From Flavobacteriales bacterium (GTDB lineage Bacteria; Bacteroidota; Bacteroidia; NS11-12g; UBA9320): 64,000 bases of DNA. Positions within the stretch are counted from its first letter, which is position 1; each line of letters begins with the position of its first letter. The notes beneath the pieces are model-generated. The model saw nothing but the letters and a program-made list of their open reading frames with translations, did not search any database and had not been told where the DNA came from. A program made the translations under genes and the position numbers. The stretch covers positions 124,001-188,000 of the forward strand of contig JACJZW010000001.1 of NCBI GenBank assembly GCA_020635355.1, read 5' to 3'. Shown here in pieces: positions 54,693 through 62,790 of this stretch.

Positions 54693-56048
54693 TCAGCTAT
54701 TGGTTGGTTCGATTTTAAGCGGTTTGATCATCAGATTACAGATGAGTCCTATGATCAGTAAACCTGCCATGATGTACATGGTAGTTGAGTAGGCTTCGGA
54801 AGCCGGTACATGTAATGTTTCGATTTGATAGGCCCGGATGTAATTGATCAGACTTGGACCAAAAACCGCTGCCAGTGACCAGGCCACCAATAACCGGCCG
54901 TGAATGGCGCCAACCTGTTTGGTTCCAAATAGATCCCTGAGATAGGCAGGAACCGTTGCAAATCCACCCCCATACATGGAAATAATCACGCAAAAAGCGA
55001 TGATAAAATATAGGGGTTGATGCAACTTTCCCAATGAGGGGATAGACAAGTAGAGAATGGTTCCGAGAATGAAAAAGATGGAGTACGTGTTTTTGCGTCC
55101 AATGAGGTCGGATAAGCTTGACCATACAAATCGTCCCAACATATTAAATAAGGATAGTAAGCCAACGAATCCGGCTGCACCAGCGGCAGTCACAGAAAGT
55201 TGCTCGCCCACGGTGGCATTGCTGAACATTTCCTGAATCATAACCGATGCCTGTCCTAAAACTCCAATGCCGGCTGTAACATTCAGCATCAACACAAGAA
55301 AGACCAACCAGAATTGGGGCGTTCGGATGGCTTCATCGGCCGTAAACTCATGGGTATCTGAAATGGGTGAAGTCCCAGCTGAGGACTGAACCACATAATT
55401 TTCAGGGGGAATTCTTACAATCAAACCACCTAAACTCATCACAACGGCATACAGAATACCCATAGCAACAAAGGTTTGCCCAACGCCCAATGAGGTTTCT
55501 GTTGCAAAAGTACTCATCAATTTCAGGGATAAGGGGGACGCAATCATCGCTCCACCTCCAAATCCCATAATAGCTAGACCTGTGGCCAATCCGGGTCGGT
55601 CTGGAAACCATTTGATCAAGGTAGACACAGGCGATATGTAACCCAGTCCCAGACCAATTCCACCCAGTAACCCATGTCCCAGGTAAATCAACCAAATGTT
55701 GTGCAGATCGATGCCTAGGGCGGAGATGAAAAAACCGCCCGAAAAACAGATCATGGCCGTAAACATGGCCATACGTGGACCCACACGTTCCACCCATTTC
55801 CCAAAGATGGCAGCGGAGGCGCCCAGCACAAACAGGGCGATGCTAAAGATCCAACCCAGTTGAGTGAGCTTCCAATCTGTTGGGGCTGATTCGGTTATAC
55901 CAACCAGCATGGTCATGGGCTTATTGAACACGCTGTAGGCATAGATCTGACCTATGCATAAATGAATGGCGAGCGCAGCCGGTGGCACAAACCAACGATT
56001 ATATCCTGTTGGGGCAATGGTTGCTTCCCGACTCAGAAAGGATGGCAT
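54693..56048 (-). CDS. OFA-family major facilitator transporter
   Basis: About 451 residues from the ATG at 56048 (MPSFLSREATIAPTGYNRWF), with twelve membrane segments. The features RWFVPPAALAIHLCIGQIYAYSVF, GHGLLGGIGLGLGYISPVSTLIKWFPDRPGLATG and FNMLGRFVWSSLSDLIGRKN are typical of the oxalate/formate antiporter group of the MFS. The substrate is probably a small carboxylate, but unproved. The gene lies just below the repeat array. A remnant of its 3' end occurs again at 52344-52396. Confidence 0.9.
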   Translation of the reverse strand: MPSFLSREATIAPTGYNRWFVPPAALAIHLCIGQIYAYSVFNKPMTMLVGITESAPTDWKLTQLGWIFSIALFVLGASAAIFGKWVERVGPRMAMFTAMICFSGGFFISALGIDLHNIWLIYLGHGLLGGIGLGLGYISPVSTLIKWFPDRPGLATGLAIMGFGGGAMIASPLSLKLMSTFATETSLGVGQTFVAMGILYAVVMSLGGLIVRIPPENYVVQSSAGTSPISDTHEFTADEAIRTPQFWLVFLVLMLNVTAGIGVLGQASVMIQEMFSNATVGEQLSVTAAGAAGFVGLLSLFNMLGRFVWSSLSDLIGRKNTYSIFFILGTILYLSIPSLGKLHQPLYFIIAFCVIISMYGGGFATVPAYLRDLFGTKQVGAIHGRLLVAWSLAAVFGPSLINYIRAYQIETLHVPASEAYSTTMYIMAGLLIIGLICNLMIKPLKIEPTNS

Positions 56049-56079
56049 TGGGCTAAGATAATGAATCTCAGAGAAGAGT

Positions 56080-56690
56080 GAGAGCAAGAGCAAATGGAGA
56101 ATGAGACCACCTTCTAAAGGCTACGGTGGTAGAAGAGTGAGCGTGAATGAGAGAGCAAGAGCTAATTTCCAACGAAGCAGCACCAGTGTTCCGACGATAG
56201 GAGGGTCACTTGATTTGGATGAAGAGCAAGAGCAAATCGAGAGTGAGAGTGAGGGTGAGAGTGAAACCATCTTCGCAAAGCTGCTGTGGTTAAAGAGTAC
56301 GAGTGAATGAGAGAGCAAGAGCTAATTTCCAACGAAGCAGCACCAGTGTTCCGACGATAGGAGGGTCACTTGATTCGGAAGAAGTCGAAGAGTAAATGGA
56401 GAGCGGGAGTGAAACCTCCTTCGCAAGGCTACGGTGGTTAAAGAGTGAGCGTGAACGAGAAAGCAAGAGTTAATGAAAACGAAGCAGCGCTAGTGTTCCG
56501 ACCACAGGGAGGGCCACTGGTGCTTGGGAACTACAATGACGTATGCCTCAAGTGTTCCGACAATAGGAGGGTACTTGATTCGGAAGAAGTAGAAGAGTAA
56601 ATGGAGAGTGAGAGTGAGAGTGAAACCACCTTTGCAAGGCTACAGTGGTTAAAGAGTGGTCGTGAATGTTGGAGCAAGTGCCGGTGCTAG
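56080..56690. repeat. Four-copy imperfect intergenic repeat array with conserved hairpin
   Basis: Two half-units recur. Half 1 is a hairpin AACCACCTT-loop-AAGGCTACGGTGGTT type at 56106-56130, 56265-56291, 56413-56439 and 56624-56650. Half 2 is AGTGTTCCGACNATAGGAGGG type near 56185, 56345, 56491 and 56551. A 73-bp stretch (56143-56215 and 56303-56375) is perfectly repeated at a 160-bp spacing. Purine-rich runs (GAGAGTGAGAGTGA) join the halves. It lies upstream of the MFS gene. Small ORFs within it are not credible. Confidence 0.85.
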
Positions 56691-56791
56691 TGATTGCATA
56701 AACCTTGCACCAAATTCAAAAAACAATGACCTTGGAACCATTCTTCTATTTTCCCTACGATCTGGAACCTTGATAATGAGGAGAATTATTT

Positions 56792-57190
56792 TCAGTGAAT
56801 GATGAAGATGGTTCCTGTGACGGTGTCGTTTTGAGAAGTTTCCAATGATGTGCGATATGTCAACACATAAAAATAGGTGCCTGGGGCGACATGGGCCGCA
56901 CAGCTGTCCGAGCATACCCAGGATTGATTGACAGTATTAGAATGGAATTTTTGTTCACCCCAACGATTGTAAATTTGGATTTCGTAGAACGTCGGTTGAT
57001 TGTCGAACTCAAAATTTGGAAAACAATCAATGGATTTACCGTTCCGATATGTGCTGATGTGACATGAATCAGACGCGGTTAATTCCAACCGGAAAGTGGC
57101 CGAAGAGGAGTAATAGACCGGGTTACACATTAAAACCAATAAGAAGGCCACACCAATAATTCCTTTGATCGATCGTATAGTTCCGGACAT
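56792..57190 (-). CDS. Mini CHU_C (T9SS type B sorting domain) protein
   Basis: 132 residues. The N-terminus IGVAFLLVLMCNPVYYSSS is a probable signal segment. After a ~40-residue linker containing TFRLELTASDSCHISTY, the C-terminal ~75 residues form a CHU_C domain: FYEIQIYNRWGEQKFHS, then VAPGTYFYVLTYR and a TGTIFIIH end, the region also seen in the large adhesin at 1.4-3.3 kb. There is nothing between signal and sorting domain, so it may be a truncated adhesin or a small secreted unit. It lies beside the repeat array, an area with other signs of rearrangement. Confidence 0.7.
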   Translation of the reverse strand: MSGTIRSIKGIIGVAFLLVLMCNPVYYSSSATFRLELTASDSCHISTYRNGKSIDCFPNFEFDNQPTFYEIQIYNRWGEQKFHSNTVNQSWVCSDSCAAHVAPGTYFYVLTYRTSLETSQNDTVTGTIFIIH

Positions 57191-57701
57191 GGTTCAGTAG
57201 AGGGTATGTAATGAAGGATGAAGCGAAATGGTGTATCGTTGTCCAAGACATGAAAAATGATGTCACCACACATTCACCCAAAACTTTAGGTAGAATCTGG
57301 CGATAAAGGTATGACGTGGTTTCTGCAACAGAAGAAAAAGACTGAACGCCGTGTTATTTGACTAAATGAATTGGATAACTAGTTGAAATGTGTTAGGGAT
57401 GTATGCACCACTCCCCGGAGTAAAGATCGCAAATTGCCTCCAGAATGGTGGAATTTGTAGCCTTGTTAAGCGTTTAGTTTACTCCATGACCAATAGTAGC
57501 TGTGGATCGCTTCTGAAGTCACTCCAACATGTTGCGTCTTGAGTATACCGTTGAAGATTTTACCTCATGACATGTCCCTATACAAAGCGCACATATCATC
57601 TGGTTTGGTGTAATCAAATCTTGGCGTTCAAGACATGGGGATGAGATCATTCATAAGCTCAACTAAAAACTTCCAATCGGTTTCCTAATTTTGCGGCCGC
57701 T
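57191..57701. other. 511-bp intergenic region, no gene seen
   Basis: Between divergent starts of the mini CHU_C gene and the 3-hydroxybutyryl-CoA dehydrogenase gene. I see no ORF with a family pattern, no tRNA and no tandem repeat. The only recognisable element is the -7 box at 57686-57693. Confidence 0.5.
57686..57693 (+). promoter_or_regulatory. -7 element (TAATTTTG) for 3-hydroxybutyryl-CoA dehydrogenase gene
   Basis: Exact TAnnTTTG ending 8 nt before the ATG at 57702. Transcription starting about 7 nt downstream would give a leaderless mRNA. Confidence 0.45.
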
Positions 57702-58598
57702 ATGAATAACATCTCAACTGTTGGAGTAATTGGCTCCGGAACCATGGGGAACGGAATCGCCCACGTATTTGCCCAAAACGGATATCACGTAAATCTGATT
57801 GATATCAAGTCAGAAGCACTTGAAAAAGCGTTGGCCACCATTGGTAAGAATCTGGACCGACAAGTATCCAAAGGCATTTTGGACGAACAGGCAAAGGCCG
57901 ATACGCTCAACCGAATTGCAACATTCACCAATATGGTTGAGGGGGTAAGCAATTGTGATTTGGTTGTTGAAGCGGCCACGGAACGACTTGATCTCAAGAT
58001 GAAAATCTTTGGTGAAATGGATCAACATGCCCCGGATCACTGCATTCTGGCTACCAATACGTCATCCATTTCAATCACCAAACTGGCAGCAGCCACCAAC
58101 CGACCTGAAAAGGTGATTGGAATGCACTTTATGAATCCGGTTCCTGTGATGAAGCTGGTCGAGATTATTAATGGGTATGCAACGGATCAGGCCATCACGA
58201 AAACCATTTCTGATTTGTCGGTTAAAATTGGTAAGGTACCGGCTGAAGCTAACGACTATCCTGGGTTTATTGCCAATCGTATCCTGATGCCTATGATCAA
58301 TGAAGCCATTTATACCTTGTTTGAAGGTGTGGGAGACGTGGAAGAAATTGATACGGTGATGAAATTGGGTATGGCTCACCCTATGGGACCCTTGCAATTG
58401 GCTGATTTCATCGGATTGGACGTGTGTCTTGCCATTTTGAAGGTTTTGCACGATGGCTTTGGTCATCCGAAATATGCGCCGTGTCCGCTTTTGGTGAACA
58501 TGGTTACGGCTGGTAAGCTTGGTGTTAAAACCGGTGAAGGCTTCTACGACTGGACCCACGGAACGAAGGAATTGGTGGTGTCCAAGACGTTTGCTTGA
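57702..58598 (+). CDS. 3-hydroxybutyryl-CoA dehydrogenase
   Basis: 298 residues. The Rossmann motif is VGVIGSGTMGNGIAHVFAQ, with LDIK-type following strand, then DLVVEAATERLDLKMKIF and ATNTSSISITKLAAAT, and the catalytic region GMHFMNPVPVMKLVEIING with His. The C-terminal domain contains DYPGFIANRILMPMINEA. It oxidises 3-hydroxyacyl-CoA with NAD+ in butyrate or acetoacetyl-CoA metabolism and fits the EtfAB and AtoE genes in the window. Monocistronic. Confidence 0.94.
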   Translation: MNNISTVGVIGSGTMGNGIAHVFAQNGYHVNLIDIKSEALEKALATIGKNLDRQVSKGILDEQAKADTLNRIATFTNMVEGVSNCDLVVEAATERLDLKMKIFGEMDQHAPDHCILATNTSSISITKLAAATNRPEKVIGMHFMNPVPVMKLVEIINGYATDQAITKTISDLSVKIGKVPAEANDYPGFIANRILMPMINEAIYTLFEGVGDVEEIDTVMKLGMAHPMGPLQLADFIGLDVCLAILKVLHDGFGHPKYAPCPLLVNMVTAGKLGVKTGEGFYDWTHGTKELVVSKTFA

Positions 58599-59001
58599 CG
58601 AGTACCGAATTCGGATTACGGAGGACGTCTAGGATTAGTACCATTTTTTGAGGCAGAGCTTATTGGATGCGGAATCCGGGATTCGGGTTTCGGGATGGTT
58701 CAGGTAGCGGTTAGCGGATTTTAGTCAATCATCACTCCAAACTCTGATCTGACGAAGTTATTCGTTCTTAGTTCTTCATTATTAGTTTTACCCTCCTTCC
58801 CCAATATTTAACGCAGTGTCCCCTGAATCGGAAATGGTTTCCGAACAATGGTTCCTGAATTCAAGAGCTCAAATCAATCATCATTTACTGTGTCGCGGGG
58901 ACAGCGCAAAGATCCCCTACGGGGATACGCAGACTCCCTTGCGGGAGTTCGCAGAGCCTTTCTAATGAACTCTAAACTCAACACTCTAATCTCTGAATTC
59001 T
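58599..59001. other. 403-bp convergent intergenic region, low-complexity
   Basis: Lies between the stops of the dehydrogenase and the DUF7033-like gene. It includes repeated CGGGATTCGGGTTTCGGG-like and TTCGTTCTTAGTTCTTC-like segments, the latter reminiscent of 42.90-42.96 kb, and ends with two tandem hairpins (58911-58949). No ORF is supported. Confidence 0.55.
58911..58949 (+). other. Two perfect tandem hairpins with tetraloops
   Basis: First: ATCCCC-TACG-GGGGAT (58911-58926), a UACG loop closed by C-G, among the most stable RNA tetraloops. Second: ACTCCC-TTGC-GGGAGT (58933-58948). Both are set in a repeating spacer context (CGCAAAG, ACGCAG, TCGCAGAG). Located between convergent genes; possibly a bidirectional terminator or a dispersed palindromic repeat. 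Confidence 0.7.
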
Positions 59002-60297
59002 TCAGACCATTCCGATCAAGGCCTCATAAACCTTGCGCCATCCTTTCCATCTTCCATCTTCGCTGAGACTTTCGTTGTGCCAGAGGGAGACAAACAATCC
59101 TCCGACATTTTGTACTTCCCAAAGCAGGTCTTTGATACGTTCAATGGCTTCTTCGGGCGTTTTCTGCTCATAATGTAACGGTGTAATGTCCATGGCACAG
59201 AATGGAACGAGTACTAAGTCTGTGGCTTGATTAAGCTTCAGATCAAAGAAATGAAACGGTGCCGCTATGCCTGCGCGAAATCCCATGTGTGTGGTATACC
59301 CCATGGTATGCTCCTCCTTGATTCCGGCATCGATTACCGTTCGATACGTCTCCGGCATCTTGTGCATCAGAAAATGTTGTCGGCTTACGGTGATGGTTTG
59401 ATCCGCAACTCGCGCCAATTCCTCCTTTTCAAACGCCACTAAATCCGGTTGAAAATTTGATTGATAGGAGGGGTGTATCCCCACCTTTGCTACCCCTAGT
59501 AAACGTTTAATCAAGCGCTTCATTTGTGGATGGTTGATGCTTGTTGATTTATCAAATTCTCCCCGTTTACCTACATGAATGAAGTAGGTCGCATCAATTT
59601 GATAGTGCTGATGCAACTCCTCTTGCCAATCAAAATTGTAAAATGGATCCTGAGCGTTACCCATCTGAACAGATATCCGCTGCTTAACCAGCGACCAATC
59701 ACGGTTGAGTATATCTCTCGTTATCCCACCAACCGACCGCAACATGCCTTTATATCGGTATTTCCATGCCTGATCGATGTCTATGGTCGACCGAAATTCA
59801 AACTCTCGTGGGTTGCTGGTTATCCCCGGAAACCGGTCGTGAAGCACGTCGTGCAAACGAAGCGCCCAGAGGTTTACCAAGGGCTTAAAGATCAAGTCAT
59901 GCCGTACCAGGCAACTGGCCTCAGCTGGAAATCGTTGATGAGCGTCTGGAGTGAAATGGCCGTATTCTTCATACCTGCTCACCAGGTAAAATGTCATGCC
60001 CAATGGATCAAAATGGGTGTCGGCTTCCAATAAGATGGTTGGAACGCCGTACCAGGCTTTTGCGGTTTTGGTTGATCTGGATTCAATATGCTCCTCGAAC
60101 AATAGCCCGTTGGGAACAATTTGAAGCGTTCCTGAATATTCGTGGTTGGAATAATTGAGCCGCGCAGCTTGAGCCGATTCAAATTCAGCACGGTTATTCG
60201 TCAACTCATAGGGTATGCCCAGTAATTGACTGAAAATCAGATCAACCGTATACGTTAAACGAGAAGATAGCTGGTCGCTGTAAATCAGTAATTTCAC
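59002..60297 (-). CDS. Polysaccharide deacetylase-like protein (DUF7033-type)
   Basis: 431 residues. The N-terminal ~130 residues are of the DUF7033 type; the second half is a deacetylase-like (NodB) barrel: RSTIDIDQAW holds the Asp pair of motif 1, YFIHVGKRGEFDKS, KVGIHPSY is the motif 2 His position (HPSY), and GFRAGIAAPF the later motif. NodB-type enzymes remove acetyl groups from polysaccharides with zinc or another metal. No signal peptide. The start overlaps the stop of the pterin dehydratase (ATGA). Confidence 0.8.
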   Translation of the reverse strand: MKLLIYSDQLSSRLTYTVDLIFSQLLGIPYELTNNRAEFESAQAARLNYSNHEYSGTLQIVPNGLLFEEHIESRSTKTAKAWYGVPTILLEADTHFDPLGMTFYLVSRYEEYGHFTPDAHQRFPAEASCLVRHDLIFKPLVNLWALRLHDVLHDRFPGITSNPREFEFRSTIDIDQAWKYRYKGMLRSVGGITRDILNRDWSLVKQRISVQMGNAQDPFYNFDWQEELHQHYQIDATYFIHVGKRGEFDKSTSINHPQMKRLIKRLLGVAKVGIHPSYQSNFQPDLVAFEKEELARVADQTITVSRQHFLMHKMPETYRTVIDAGIKEEHTMGYTTHMGFRAGIAAPFHFFDLKLNQATDLVLVPFCAMDITPLHYEQKTPEEAIERIKDLLWEVQNVGGLFVSLWHNESLSEDGRWKGWRKVYEALIGMV

Positions 60298-60542
60298 GTT
60301 GTAAAGGCCTGATAACAGGTGTCAAGTAACTGGGATAGTTGATGGTCCTTGCCCGTAACGGTATTTCCAGCATCATGGGTGGTGAGTCGGCAACTAACCC
60401 GGTTGTAGACATTGGTCCATTCCGGATGATGATTCAGCGCCTCTATTTCCGGAGCCGATGCCTTCATAAATCCAATGGCCTCCTCAAACGACTTAAAGGT
60501 GTACGTTTTGTGGAGGGCATTTTCTCGTTCTTCCCAAGCCAT
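60294..60542 (-). CDS. 4a-hydroxytetrahydrobiopterin (pterin-4a-carbinolamine) dehydratase
   Basis: 82 residues, short form. The active site is NHHPEWTNVYNRV (His38, His39, Pro40) with the later THDAGNTVTGKDHQLS carrying the third His at 55. It recycles pterin cofactors after aromatic hydroxylases. The start is 1 nt after the metallopeptidase stop, and the stop overlaps the next gene. Its presence in an operon with ribD suggests shared pteridine/flavin context or simple co-transcription. Confidence 0.93.
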   Translation of the reverse strand: MAWEERENALHKTYTFKSFEEAIGFMKASAPEIEALNHHPEWTNVYNRVSCRLTTHDAGNTVTGKDHQLSQLLDTCYQAFTT

Positions 60543-60543
60543 G

Positions 60544-62166
60544 CTAGTGTATTCGAATCACTTTATACGACAAGTTTACATCATTTTGTTGGATCAGGAT
60601 GTGATAGATTCCCGGCAAAAAAGTCGTTGGATCCAGGTCGATTTGGTTCGATCCGATTTCCTGAAAACACAATCGTCCCGTATTATCTACAACCTTAACC
60701 GTGATGTCTCCTGTCACCCTGGATTGAATGGATAAGTTGCCCGTACCATGGGCAAAACCAAGTGAATTGAGAAGGCGAAATGGGGTATTTTCTTCAATTT
60801 GTTCCACACCTGCTCCCCACTCCAAAATGGTATGTTGAACAAAGCATTCCTTTATATCGTAATAATGTGCGCCTCCCCAAAAGAGTGTGTCGATCATCAG
60901 CATAACCTTGGCCATTTCAGGCATGGTTGCATTCTTGGTTTGAAAAAAGAGATGCTCAAATACCAGTGAGTCGGACTTGTCCCGACCCAGTTTGTCATAC
61001 AAACACATGAGCGGAGAAGACCATAATTCCCGATTCGTATTCAGATTTCCGGTAAGATCAGACGGATACACTTTATTCGTCCCAGTGTTGATTCCACCCC
61101 AAAATGGATTGTGTCCGTCCCAGTTAAATACCTGCTTCCAGGCATAATCGGTGTATTGTCGGGAGTAGGACGTACTGATGTAGTCACAAAGTCCTTCCTC
61201 CATAGCGGCCCGCTCACTGCCTTCAACCGTTCCAGGAGACGCCGAATAGGAGAGGGCATGGCCAAATTCATGTATCACTACTTCGCCGTCCTCGGCATCA
61301 TCCACGCCACCTTCCCCAAATTCCAGTTCTACCGGATCCACTTCGTAATTGAAGGAGCTGAGATCAGAGCCGTTGTAGCCATGCGCATCGATCAACAACG
61401 AATCCGGAATAAGTTGATTGAAGCCCAATTTCAGGACTCGATCCGCGTAATTGGTGATGTGATAAAAGGCGTTCACATCCTCAAATTCATATTGGGTCCG
61501 AGTGAATGAAAATGTATCGGAAACTTGTTCAACTGGTGCTTTTATGGGATCTGAAACCTCGCCAAATTCCAGCCAGCTGTTTTTCAGTTTGAACAGTCCA
61601 TTGCTGTATTCCACCCGCATTGTCACCCATTTGCGCTCGTTATTGAGAACGTCCAGGTCGCGGTCAAGGGAATCCACGTAGGGCGTGCCATAGGGTTTTT
61701 CAGCTGTATTGAGTGGATTGATCAAAAATACCTGAGCATGTACGAGGCTATCGGGAAGATGATTAAACAACTTGGTTTGCTTTTCAGCCAACACATCGTT
61801 TTCATATTGCAATTGCCATCGACCCAAAACCGGATCGATGGAAACCCAATGCGCCAACACCCAGTTATCGCCTTGTTTCACCCATTCAAAATCCGATGAT
61901 CCGTTGTGTTGAAGTGAGATTTGATCGGGTGTTTCAATATGGACTAACTGATCTTTAGACCATCGCAGAACACCTCTATGATCGAAGAATTGATCCAATC
62001 GGGCATTGTGCACCGGAAATCCTTGATGATATTGAATCCAACTCCGGTGGGTCCCAGTAGCGCTAACTATGGGAGGTAATTCCTTCAGATTAGGATCGTC
62101 TGGAGGACGTTGCCCAAATCCCCAAAGGGAACTGATGAGAAGCAGTGCCAACAACTTGATTTTCAT
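60544..62166 (-). CDS. Secreted HEFGH metallopeptidase with T9SS type A tail
   Basis: 540 residues. Signal peptide ending about WGFGQ. The zinc site HEFGH is at 299-303 with the Glu ligand in MEEGLCDYIS (about 322-326), the spacing of M4/M36-type (fungalysin-like) peptidases. The C-terminus has SIQSRVTGDITVKVVDNTGRLCF, FLPGIYHILIQQNDVN, the type A sorting tail. It should be exported to the cell surface or medium. Its position within a riboflavin/pterin operon is unusual; start and stop are 15 nt and 1 nt from the neighbours. Confidence 0.87.
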   Translation of the reverse strand: MKIKLLALLLISSLWGFGQRPPDDPNLKELPPIVSATGTHRSWIQYHQGFPVHNARLDQFFDHRGVLRWSKDQLVHIETPDQISLQHNGSSDFEWVKQGDNWVLAHWVSIDPVLGRWQLQYENDVLAEKQTKLFNHLPDSLVHAQVFLINPLNTAEKPYGTPYVDSLDRDLDVLNNERKWVTMRVEYSNGLFKLKNSWLEFGEVSDPIKAPVEQVSDTFSFTRTQYEFEDVNAFYHITNYADRVLKLGFNQLIPDSLLIDAHGYNGSDLSSFNYEVDPVELEFGEGGVDDAEDGEVVIHEFGHALSYSASPGTVEGSERAAMEEGLCDYISTSYSRQYTDYAWKQVFNWDGHNPFWGGINTGTNKVYPSDLTGNLNTNRELWSSPLMCLYDKLGRDKSDSLVFEHLFFQTKNATMPEMAKVMLMIDTLFWGGAHYYDIKECFVQHTILEWGAGVEQIEENTPFRLLNSLGFAHGTGNLSIQSRVTGDITVKVVDNTGRLCFQEIGSNQIDLDPTTFLPGIYHILIQQNDVNLSYKVIRIH

Positions 62167-62181
62167 GAGGGGAAGGTAGTT

Positions 62182-62790
62182 TTATTGCCCCAACTTCTCG
62201 ATGAAGTGCCATTCAAAGTTTGGTAATTCTTTAAGAACGGACTCCAGGAATTCACGTTGTTCCGCATCCGTTTGAAGAACAAATGGACGACCGGTTTGAA
62301 TGATGGTGAGTTGATATCGGTTGGCGAACTCATAAATTTTATAATCCCGGTTGGATACGTCGCGCAGCTCGAGAAGTAAAATGGGTTTTACCTCCACCAT
62401 ATCAGCCTGATCCAACACGTCTTTGGCCGCATCGCCGTAGGCAGATATCAATCCGCCCACACCCAGCTTTTTGCCACCATAGTACCGAACAACTACCACG
62501 AGCACATCATATAACTCAGCAGAAACCAACTGACGGGCTATGGGTGCTCCGGCGGAATTTGCCGGTTCTCCGTCGTCACTGCTGTGGGCTAAAGAACCAT
62601 CCGGACCCAGGCGCCAGGCATAACAATAATGCGTGGCATTGGGGTAACGCAACCTACAGGTTTCCAATAAACCACTCAGTTCGCTATCTGCATGCATCGG
62701 AAAAGCCAAGGCATGAAATTTACTGTTCATCACCTTCACAAAGCCTTCAACGGGCGCTTTGATGGATTGATATGGTGCTGGCTGACTCAA
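62182..62790 (-). CDS. YigZ/IMPACT family protein
   Basis: 202 residues from the TTG at 62790 (MSQPAPYQSIKAPVEGFVKV). The conserved block is RYPNATHYCYAWRLG, then SSDDGEPANSAGAPIARQL and VVVVRYYGGKKLGVGGLISAYG. IMPACT-like proteins act in translational control in eukaryotes; in bacteria the role is unknown. An open frame continues upstream to 63219, but the family N-terminus is reached at 62790, which overlaps the TGA of the transporter gene (TTGA). Confidence 0.9.
   Translation of the reverse strand: MSQPAPYQSIKAPVEGFVKVMNSKFHALAFPMHADSELSGLLETCRLRYPNATHYCYAWRLGPDGSLAHSSDDGEPANSAGAPIARQLVSAELYDVLVVVVRYYGGKKLGVGGLISAYGDAAKDVLDQADMVEVKPILLLELRDVSNRDYKIYEFANRYQLTIIQTGRPFVLQTDAEQREFLESVLKELPNFEWHFIEKLGQ

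Noticed and set aside
56101..56318. Open frames of 65-69 codons on both strands inside the repeat array
   Set aside because: They are composed of low-complexity repeat sequence (Ser/Glu/Arg-rich) and exist because purine-rich repeats avoid stop codons; no start signal or family pattern.
56080..56690. Possible CRISPR or integron attC array
   Set aside because: Unit length (~110-160 bp) and imperfect, uneven spacing exclude CRISPR; there is no core GTTRRRY/RYYYAAC pair, integrase or cassette ORF, so an attC array is not supported.
57570..57660. Open segment reading HVPIQSAHIIWFGVIKSWRS that hinted at an IS200-like transposase remnant
   Set aside because: Only ~30 codons, no start, no catalytic His-Tyr pattern continuing on either side; not enough to call.
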